DNA of 24,386 bases from Saccoglossus kowalevskii (lineage: Eukaryota > Hemichordata > Enteropneusta > Harrimaniidae), in assembly GCF_000003605.2 (NCBI RefSeq), contig NW_003156736.1, forward strand, positions 716,879 to 741,264, given 5' to 3'. Below, in pieces: positions 18,701 through 24,386 of the stretch. The notes below the pieces were generated by a model. It ran no database searches, was not told where the DNA came from, and saw only the letters and a program-made list of their open reading frames with translations. Positions within the stretch are counted from its first letter, which is position 1, and every line of letters begins with the position of its first letter. Made by a program: the position numbers and the translations under genes.

Positions 18701-21700
18701 GATGATAAGCTGATTCATACAAGGAGTGTTTAACTCTTTCACCACAAGTTCCCTCTTTTCATCACGAATGCATAAAATAGTCATGTTTATAGCCTGTAAT
18801 CTCCTTCAGAAGATTGGGACAAAAATAGCCAAATTTTTTGAGAGAAAAAACTGAAAATTTACTCAAATTTTGTCTGTTGGTTCCAAAATTAGGATTCAAT
18901 TCCAATAATATTGAAAGATATAGGGAAAAATTGCAAACAAATTTGGGCGAGAAAATCGGGTGATGAAAATGTTATCATAGTAATAACATATGATTTTGTG
19001 AGAAGCAATTGTATCACACATCTGAGTTCTGTTTGAGGAAATTTCAATAAAATTCTCTACTGTGCATGTGAGCTGGTTCTTTTGGAGCGTACAATAAAAA
19101 TCAATGCACAATGGCTGCCATGCATTTATTCATCTTTGATTCAGTTGCCACACATAATACCAGGAACATAAGTGCCATTTATGTTGTCTGTGTTTTTAAG
19201 TTTTAAGTCTAAGAGATGCTCACCATTGGTGCATATATTATGTCTCTTCTCATGTCCGTTGGTGCCTTGGATAAAAATTTCAGATCAAAGCCCGAACAGA
19301 AACAATTTCCTGAAAGAAGACATACCTGAATCATACAAGTGGAAAATAAAAATGGTTTTGCATGCAACTTTTACCATCATAATAACCTCAAATTATACAC
19401 AAAGACAGTACAGCTGGAATATCGAACGACGCGCAGCGAAGGTCAATGCCCGGCATACTGTCTGAGTGCATACTTTGAGGTATTCTCGAAATAATCTCAT
19501 TATTATACATCTTTCCCTTCCAAGGATACATCATGGGAATGTTGAAATCCACAATGTTTAGAACAGATTCAGCGAACTTCTTTATGTGGAGTCCGGTCAA
19601 ACTCTGGTGGCAGCCATGTTTGTTTTTATTATTAGAGCACGCTTACATGCGTAATGATTCCATATTTGGAATTCGCATTTCCTAATATGGGTAGAATGAA
19701 AATACCCCATAAAATACCGAAAAATTACGACACGCTGTAACTTATGGCTTTACGGTGATAATATGATTGATCATGACATGAAAATGTTGTGCTTGTAACA
19801 TACATCTGAGTTTTGGTTCTGAGAAACATTGGAATTCTCTAATATGGATGTCGTATGCACTGATTGTTTTGATATGTACAAAAAATCAGTTCATACAAAT
19901 GTAGTATGTGTATTATTGGTTTTGAATTGACATCTTATGAATATGTATGTGTCCTGCAAATACAACATATTTAGTTTATGATAAATCATAATTCGATTTG
20001 AAGTATTGAACAACAATAATAAAAAATATATGTTATTGTCCATATAAAATGAAATCAAACGAAGCAACCTTACATAACTTAATTAAACTTATCTTTTTTA
20101 AATATATTTTTGTACTAGCTAAGCAACAGTTTTAGACATAGAATATGCCACCGTTGTCTTTCCTGACTTTTCTAATCATGCACCGGTATTTCACACGACA
20201 TTTTGCCACAGCAACAATATTATATTTTTGGAACTTCATGACAGGGCTATCCTGGCACAAGCACATAGCAGAGACCTCAACCAAAATCATAGCTATTAGT
20301 AAACCTCAATTAAAAAAAGCCACTCAAAATAGACAAATCACAGAACACAGCAATAGAACTAATTATGCAAATGGGAAACTTAATATTCACAAATATGAAC
20401 CAAACACTAATAAATACCTATTACAACCATACAATGTCAGTAGTTATAAGCCACTTAATTTTTCAAAAATGTGAACAAAATACTAATAAATCCTGCCAGC
20501 CTTACCTACTCTGTAGAACACAGACACAAATGTAGTGACTATGTAAATGAGTCACTTAAAATTCACAAATGTGAACAAAACACTAATAAATCATACTAGC
20601 TTTACCTACTCGGTAAAACACAGCCATCAACGCAGTAATTATGCAAATAAGCCACTTAATATTCACAAATGTGAATGTGAAACACTAATAAATCCTGCTA
20701 GCCTCACCTACTGTCACAAGGTTCCAAAATACACAAGTAATTTCAGATCATAGTAATGTAATTATTATCAAATTAATTTCATGAAGCATACAAATTTGCA
20801 ATGATAAATATAACCTGGGCAGAATAATCCCAGCAACGAATTGTGTTGAGTATGTGGGACGTCGATTCCCCACTCAAGGTGAAATGCATGTACGTCTGCT
20901 AATTTTAAGTGGAGTAATAAGGACGCCACCAATGTCAGCGAACCAACTAATTGCTTACTGAAAGGGATCTACATGCTAATTGTCCATTATGTTAATTCAT
21001 GCATGGTATTTAATGAATGGAAAATCTATTGTCAACGTCTTTCCTGCCACACAGTTGCTGAGTGTGCACATGATTCGTACGTCGGAAGGCCCGGCTCTAT
21101 TATCCTTTGTTAAGAAATCGCCATGGATGCAGTCTTCTAGTGGATGTCACCAATGGTTCTGCGAGCTGAGTACATTTCCTAGGAACTGACGCATTACTCT
21201 AAACCACATTGCCAAGAAGCCTGTTGTTCAGTTGTTCCGTATATGCCCACTTTGTATTGTTCCCCTTTTATTTATAGTTGTGTTATTAAATATTGAGTTG
21301 AAAGTTAATGCATCTTCGTGTTGTCATTGCGAGCGTGTGTGTTGAATTCGTGTACATTTCCAAACCTGGTCACCCCAATAATGGGTAAAGAACCCACAAC
21401 ACAAGGCAAGGTCTTTTTGGTCCTCATTTGGCTACCATTATTAATTAACTGAAAACAAGCCTTGTGACACCTACACTTTAGAATTAACACAATCATCAAG
21501 AAAGTAATTATGCAAACAAGCCACTTAATATTCACAAATGTGAATGAAACACTAATAAATCCTGCTAGCCTTACCTACACTTTAAAATTAACAACTATCA
21601 AGTAAGTAATTATGCAAATAAGCCACTTAATATTCAAAAGTGTGAATGAAACACTAATACATCCTGCTAGCCTTACCTATCCAGTAGAACACAGCCATCA

Positions 21701-23108
21701 AGGAAGTGATTACGCAAATAAGCCAATTTATATTCACAAATATGGACGAACAATAATAAATCCTGCCAACCTCAATTATTATCTAGAACACAGCTGTGAC
21801 ATGAACTATCCAAATAAATCCTGCTAGCCTTACCTACACTTAATTAACACAGCCATCAAGAAAGTAATTATGCAAACAAGCCACTTAATATTCACAAATG
21901 TGAATAAAACACTGATAAATCCTGCTAGCCTCACCTACTCTGTAGAACACAACCACCAATGTCGTTATTATGCAAATAATATTATATTCACAAATATGGA
22001 TAAACAATAATAAATCCTGCCAACCTCAACTATTACCTAGAACACAGCTGTGACATGAACTATCCAAATAAATACTACTAGCCTTACCTACACTTAATTA
22101 ACACAGCCATCAAGAAAGTAATTATGCAAATAAGCGGTATAAGCCACTCACTTAATATTCACAAATGTGAACGAAACACTAAAAAATTCCACTTGCCTTA
22201 CTTATTCTTCAGAACACATCCTTCAATGAAATAATTATGCAAATAACCCAATTCATATTCACAAATATGCACCGAACACTAATAAATCCTGCCAACCTCA
22301 ACTATTACCTAGAACACAGCTATGAAGTAATTATGCTAATTAGTCACTTAATATTCACAAATGTGAACGAAACACTAACAAATTCCGCTTGCCTTACTTA
22401 TTCTTCAGAACACATCCTTCAATGAAATAATTATGCAAATAACCCAATTCATATTCACAAATATGCACCGAACACTAATAAATCCTGCCAACCTCAACTA
22501 TTACCTAGAACACAGCTATGAAGTAATTATGCAAATTAGCCACTTAATATTCACAAATGTGAACGAAACACTAACAAATTCCGCTTGCCTTACTTATTCT
22601 TCAGAACACATCCTTCAATGAAATAATTATGCAAATAATCCAATTCATATTCACAAATGCGAATTGAACACTAACAAATCCTGACAGCCTTACCTACTCC
22701 GTAAAACACAGCCACTAAGGAACTCTTGTCCTTTTCAAATTCCTGGAAAGCTTCAAGTAACTGTTCACCTGTGAAGATGCTAACCGCATTTTTAGCATAA
22801 GGTCGGTTAATTCCAATTAAAAATACATTTCCTCTTTTCTCAGTTACAACTTCTGGTGGTTCTGAAATAAATAAAAATAGAAAATTTCATTGTACATACC
22901 ATAAACACATTTATTTTTAGGAAGGTTGAGCTGAATTCAATTTTTTTTACTACTGAGCATGTTACTGCACATATATGCATTGCATTATGGGAGATAACTT
23001 CAAATTTTACACTACTGAGCATGTTACTGAACATATATTTTCATTTATAAAATCAAGCCTTTCCAAACCGACATGGTGTGTATGTGACCATGGTCACCTA
23101 CCGACCAT
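12558..23108 (-). CDS. enoyl-CoA hydratase/isomerase (crotonase) family protein, multi-exon
   Basis: Predicted crotonase-fold acyl-CoA enzyme. Exons in coding order: 23102-23204 (coding part from the ATG at 23108-23106), 22694-22861, 19224-19309, 18507-18651, 17361-17510, 12558-12799. All introns are GT-AG with matching phases. From that ATG the product has 265 residues, the usual crotonase length; the first exon stays open another 32 codons, so a longer N-terminus is possible. Motifs: NRPYAKNAV (~21-29); CSGFDLK (~63-69), first oxyanion-hole/CoA segment; NGYAVAGGLELALVCD (~103-118); FCRRFGVPLLDGGTVRLP (~131-148). Glu112 aligns with catalytic Glu144 of rat mitochondrial hydratase; the Glu164 position is Cys132. 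This FCRR-GVPL-DGGTVRLP pattern is one I associate with bacterial-type crotonases, so the exact reaction is uncertain. The gene is convergent with SLC22. Confidence 0.93.
13177..13585. mobile_element. 409-bp TTAA-flanked MITE
   Basis: AGGGGAACCG (13177-13186) is inverted as CGGTTCCCCT (13576-13585), and each end abuts TTAA (13173-13176, 13586-13589). A TTAA target duplication is typical of piggyBac-type transposition. There is no transposase inside. A partial relative of its left end (caatccca-ggattgca) is at ~17567-17585. Confidence 0.8.
13700..13798 (+). mobile_element. SINE/LINE 3' tail ending in (ATT)n
   Basis: gttatgcgcttagagctaat ... agcacaatataaatactc followed by (ATT)6 has the look of a retroposon 3' tail (core box, aatataaat, then ATT run). 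No 5' part is recognised. Confidence 0.5.
13927..13981 (-). repeat. dispersed repeat, inverted copy of 22950-23005
   Basis: gaagtaatctcccataatgc ... catatatatgtagtaacatg ttcagtagt is the reverse complement, with few mismatches, of the stretch at ~22950-23005. Both copies lie in introns of the hydratase gene. A partial direct duplicate of the latter is at ~23010-23037. Confidence 0.65.
14022..14160. mobile_element. 139-bp MITE, copy 2
   Basis: Same unit and orientation as 2585-2722. Inverted ends are GTCGTCACT / GGTGACGTC, extended here by tacgcatgcg / cgcatgcgca. It lies in the hydratase last intron. Confidence 0.8.
14302..15912. mobile_element. ~1.6-kb element with TIRs, possible decayed DNA transposon
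   Basis: TACCATACTTATCCGGGTA at the left matches the reverse complement of the right end (TACCGTATTTATCCGGGTA) with two mismatches, and outer TA dinucleotides could be the target duplication. C-rich blocks (gcgcccccccc / acgcccacccc) lie just inside. A minus-strand frame at 15450-15151 (99 codons: VQVGVTVAVEQNPYNLFLKF...) and short plus-strand frames at 14572-15076 look protein-like but match no family I know. No transposase catalytic motif is seen. Confidence 0.5.
15922..16243. mobile_element. ~0.32-kb TIR element, copy A
   Basis: Ends ATCCTCGGGGGCGGA ... CCGCCCCCCCGAGGAT. Body shared with copy B (16348-16673), including ccatgcatttctatgggctc, gagccggtgaaaattcgaga and ggttgccaggcggtgaaaat. 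It lacks a 37-bp block present in copy B and has ~29 bp that copy B lacks. It starts 9 bp after the 1.6-kb element. Confidence 0.85.
16255..17222. repeat. 44-bp minisatellite, 15 monomers
   Basis: Monomer: gagcgccctctgtagtgaga, then (a/t)ctgactgcacaacccagaatata. Two monomers precede the TIR element at 16348-16673 and thirteen follow it; one is 42 bp. Monomers change along the array (gactgcacaaccc on the left, gaccacacaactc on the right; gcgccc to gcaccc), which shows gradual spread. Long minus-strand open frames here exist only because 44 bp without a stop repeats in all three frames. Confidence 0.95.
16348..16673. mobile_element. ~0.33-kb TIR element, copy B, inserted in the 44-bp array
   Basis: Perfect 14-bp TIRs: ATCCTCGGGGCGGA (16348-16361) / TCCGCCCCGAGGAT (16660-16673). 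Flanks are ...cccagaat and agagcaccctc.... Removing the element together with one AT restores the array monomer cagaatatagagc exactly, so it inserted in the array with a 2-bp AT duplication. An open frame runs through both copies, but seven of the nine differences in it change the amino acid, so it is not under coding constraint. Confidence 0.88.
17361..17510 (-). CDS. hydratase exon: GVPLLDGGTVRLP segment
   Basis: It encodes a split Gly, VPLLDGGTVRLPQLIGLSRA, LDLILTGRPVTAKEALEFG, then IANRVVPDGT. The acceptor is ccacaatag and the donor is gtaggg. This is the Gly-Gly-Thr...Arg-Leu and Leu-Thr-Gly-Arg...Ala-Leu-Glu-Phe-Gly part of the crotonase fold. The reverse strand across the exon is also open but is a shadow. 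Confidence 0.94.
17511..18506. other. hydratase intron, no recognisable feature
   Basis: AT-rich intron. The only hint is a partial match to the TTAA MITE left end near 17567. No exon or RNA gene is seen. Confidence 0.5.
18507..18651 (-). CDS. hydratase exon: catalytic core with Glu144-equivalent
   Basis: It encodes GPSKIRISKPIIGAINGYAV, AGGLELALVCDLRV and then IFCRRF with a split Gly. AGGLE supplies the second oxyanion-hole Gly and the Glu144-equivalent. Twenty residues on, where Glu164 would be, is Cys. The acceptor is cactttag and the donor is gtaaat. Confidence 0.94.
18685..18708. repeat. perfect short hairpin, 10-bp arms
   Basis: TTATCATCTG, gtat, CAGATGATAA form a perfect stem of 10 bp with a 4-nt loop in the 572-nt hydratase intron. 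Confidence 0.7.
19224..19309 (-). CDS. hydratase exon: FCSGFDLK oxyanion-hole segment
   Basis: It encodes a split Gly, then NCFCSGFDLKFLSKAP and the linker to YAPM. This is the crotonase FcaGaDLke box, with Ser and Phe replacing the usual Ala residues. The acceptor is cttctttcag and the donor is gtgagc. The exon has 86 nt (phase 1 in, phase 0 out). The frame is too short to stand alone as an ORF. Confidence 0.92.
19388..19600 (-). pseudogene. unidentified coding-like fragment, same strand as hydratase gene
   Basis: Open for 70 codons: KKFAESVLNIVDFNIPMMYP, then WKGKMYNNEIISRIPQSMHS and so on. The copy at ~6541-6646 shares it with mostly conservative changes (E/D, I/F, V/L). The fragment starts ~80 nt upstream of the FCSGFDLK exon. 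It has no likeness to crotonases. Probably part of a multicopy element or a pseudogene piece; family not recognised. Confidence 0.45.
19601..20329. other. hydratase intron, unassigned
   Basis: AT-rich; the open frame starting at 20145 runs into the tandem array and is not a gene. I see no other feature. Confidence 0.4.
20330..22735. repeat. intronic tandem array (~98-bp monomers) derived from the exon-intron junction
   Basis: Monomer order on the plus strand: gtaattatgcaaataagcca, cttaatattcacaaatgtga, acgaaacactaataaatcct, gctagccttacctactctgt, agaacacagccatcaa. About a dozen or more monomers occur in 20330-20711 and 21475-22735, interrupted by the LTR-like element. Near the exon, two ~196-bp dimers (around 22226-22421 and 22422-22617) are almost identical. 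The block ccttacctactc-gta-aacacagcca is the reverse complement of the last ~25-30 nt of exon 22694-22861 plus its 5' splice site. Each monomer also has ATTCACAaaTGTGAAT (perfect 7-bp arms). Confidence 0.9.
20712..21469. mobile_element. solo-LTR-like element, 758 bp
   Basis: It begins TGTCACAAGG and ends CCTTGTGACA (perfect 10-bp inverted ends, TG...CA) and is flanked by a 5-bp duplication CCTAC (20707-20711, 21470-21474). It sits exactly within a monomer of the tandem array. These are LTR hallmarks. No internal coding region or second LTR is present, so it looks like a solo LTR. CTATAAATAAAAGG on the minus strand (~21280) could be a promoter or polyA element. Orientation is not settled. Confidence 0.75.
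22694..22861 (-). CDS. hydratase exon: N-terminal beta strands, NRP motif
   Basis: It encodes EPPEVVTEKRGNVFLIGINR and then PYAKNAV, with the typical crotonase Asn-Arg-Pro followed by Asn-Ala. It ends ...VAVFYGV with a split Gly codon. The acceptor is tttatttcag and the donor is gtaagg at 22693. The last ~30 nt and the donor are repeated many times in the adjoining intron. Confidence 0.93.
22948..23037. repeat. dispersed repeat with internal duplication, partner of 13927-13981
   Basis: actactgagcatgttactg-acatatat occurs twice (22948 and 23010), and the first copy continues into gcattgcattatgggagata. It lies in the short hydratase intron 22862-23101. Confidence 0.65.
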
Positions 23109-23204
23109 CCAATCATCTGGATGATTGAGAGTTAATACATCATCATAAGACACAGTGCCATTCAGACAACTAAATTGGAACTCACTTGCCTTACTTGTAA
23201 CAGG
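23102..23204 (-). CDS. hydratase exon 1 (first visible): 5' UTR/start or N-terminal extension
   Basis: The acceptor ttttcaatag precedes 34 open codons (ending TLNHPDDWMV), and the donor is gtaggt. Phase 1 matches the next exon. ATG at 23108 would give MVEPPEVVTEKRG..., very like short bacterial crotonase starts. In that case most of this exon is 5' UTR. Otherwise an earlier exon lies right of the window and this part is translated. The position -3 base is T, so the start context is not strong. Confidence 0.6.
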
Positions 23205-23430
23205 CTATTGAAAATATATAGACAACATACATTTTGAATAAGTCAGTTTTAAAGACAACGTCCAGCACAACGAACATACATTGCCACTGCACCATTCAAC
23301 TGTGTTCATGAAGAAGTTTGTCCATTCTAGTGAAATGAGATTTCGTTCATCCTGCAGTCGCACTGTAGTTCGTAAATTTATAGTACACTTGCTGTGTACT
23401 ATAAAACATTTAGTTATATCATTCTAACGT
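23205..23430. other. sequence upstream of first visible hydratase exon
   Basis: Upstream of exon 1 on the minus strand. No promoter element or further coding exon could be supported. It could be an intron, or 5' flank if the exon acceptor call is wrong. Confidence 0.35.
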
Positions 23431-23431
23431 A

Positions 23432-24386
23432 TTAATAATAATAATAATAATAATTATAATAATTTTATTAACACTTACACATTCCCCGAAGGGATTGGCA
23501 ATGGTTACAAAAGTTTAAAAAGGAATAAAAGGTTACAAAACAGTAAATAGATAAAAAAAACAAAACAAAAAAAACAATCTAAGCTAATACATTACAGATA
23601 ATAGCAAGTATAAAAATATGATACTACGATAGATAGAAAACAGAATGCAAAACTCAAATAGTGAGAGAAGGTTGTCACTGGGGTTGCTGTCTTATTTCAT
23701 TAGGTACCTTACTACGGGGAGTGTTAGGCCACTGTTGTTTAGCAAGGCTATGAATTGTGTCTTTGGTGGCAAATTTTTAAAGTTTTGAATTTTGGTTTTT
23801 GCCATTTCAAATAGGACATTTTTTTCGGGGGTATATCTTTTACATGACATCATGATGTGATACTCATCTTCTACTTCATTTTGATCACAAAGGTTGCATA
23901 ATCTATTAGCAAGGGGTAATCCATTGTGTCTGCCAGTTTCAATTTTCAAGTTATGGTCACTTAGGCGGAATTTAGTTAAATTTTCGCGCATCTCAATGTT
24001 TTTCAGGGTAACAAGGTATGTTTCGAAAGCAAAATTGTTTTTTTAATTGTCTGTATGTTCTTAATTTATTTTTTTCATTTTGTTTTGATCGATTGTCATT
24101 ATGTAATTCACTTTTCCAAGTTGATATGAATGATGTTTGTATATTTTTGTTGATTTGTCCTAATTGCCTTGCTGTTAGAGTTTCATCGCTGTCGATCAGG
24201 TAAGACTGGTTGTTGTTATTTAAAAGGGAATCTATATTGGTGTACCATTTACTATTAATTTCTTTATTTTTGAAGTTTTCTTGTTTAGAAGAAACGACCA
24301 CGTATATTTGGGTTTTGGGGAAATTTTTCCAGCAAATTTGAAAGGCTTCTCAGTTTTTTTCTGATGGACCAACAATCTTGATCAAA
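23432..24386 (-). mobile_element. 3' end of a non-LTR (LINE) retrotransposon, cut by the window edge
   Basis: On the minus strand the order is: C-terminal part of the reverse-transcriptase polyprotein (to stop at 23692), a ~230-nt 3' UTR with tgccaatcccttcggggaat, then an ATT-rich microsatellite tail (~23432-23470). This is the structure of LINEs that end in ATT repeats. A second, shorter copy of the 3' end lies at ~5308-5370. Confidence 0.8.
23692..24343 (-). pseudogene. LINE polyprotein C-terminus, frameshifted
   Basis: The upstream frame (QIYVVVSSKQENFKNKEINS ... LRTYRQLKKQF) must shift by one base at an A-run (~24035-24045) to continue as FETYLVTLKNIEMRENLTKF, then RLSDHNLKIETGRHNGLP. 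It ends with a Cys-x2-Cys-x9-His-x4-Cys zinc-knuckle-like motif (CNLC...EYHIMMSC). The Arg-Thr-Tyr-Arg...Lys-Phe-Arg-Leu-Ser-x-His...Ile-Glu-Thr-Gly-Arg series is typical of invertebrate LINE C-termini. A TGA near 24345 ends the frame upstream. Endonuclease and RT cores would lie beyond the window. The copy is inactive. Confidence 0.8.

Noticed and set aside
20980-21189. 69-codon open frame inside the LTR-like element
   Set aside because: No family likeness; short frames are expected in LTRs by chance.
22237-22621. two almost identical 62-codon frames
   Set aside because: They are the two 196-bp dimers of the intronic array translated; the identity reflects DNA duplication.

Overview
This is eukaryotic nuclear DNA, AT-rich and full of repeats. 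Two multi-exon genes with GT-AG introns lie tail to tail among mobile-element debris. There are no bacterial-style operons. The genes and repeats (an SLC22 carrier, a crotonase-family enoyl-CoA hydratase, non-LTR retrotransposon tails ending in ATT/TAA runs, many foldback and TIR elements, minisatellites) suggest an invertebrate metazoan, probably marine. I cannot name the species from the sequence.

Plus strand, 1380-8091: nine exons of an SLC22-type (organic cation/anion transporter) MFS carrier. The exons join in one frame with matching phases to give 423 residues and a stop. The 5' exon(s), encoding TM1 and the large extracellular loop, are not visible and probably lie left of the window. 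Minus strand, 23204-12558: six exons of an enoyl-CoA hydratase/isomerase (crotonase) protein. If translation starts at the ATG at 23108, the product is 265 residues, the normal family length. One catalytic Glu is kept and the other position is Cys.

Repeat layout. 1-1035: three tandem copies of a ~300-bp unit. Introns of the SLC22 gene: foldback elements (1767-1974, 5208-5296, 5810-6042), a 138-bp MITE (2585-2722), a LINE tail (~5310-5370) and a rearranged copy of an unidentified coding fragment (~6535-6715). 8092-12557 is intergenic: a degenerate ~20-bp repeat, a foldback (10462-10653), a 32-bp minisatellite split by an ~847-bp insertion, and a 50-N gap. The 4.6-kb last intron of the hydratase gene (12800-17360) is a transposon cluster: a TTAA-flanked MITE, a second 138-bp MITE, a ~1.6-kb TIR element, two copies of a 0.32-kb TIR element, and a 44-bp minisatellite into which one of those copies has inserted. 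The 3.4-kb intron 19310-22693 holds a tandem array whose monomer carries a copy of the hydratase exon's 3' end and its 5' splice site. A 758-bp solo-LTR-like element interrupts that array. The right edge (23430-24386) is the 3' end of a decayed non-LTR retrotransposon.

The two genes show no obvious pathway link. I found no undescribed multi-gene system. The most unusual feature is the intronic array of duplicated splice donors.
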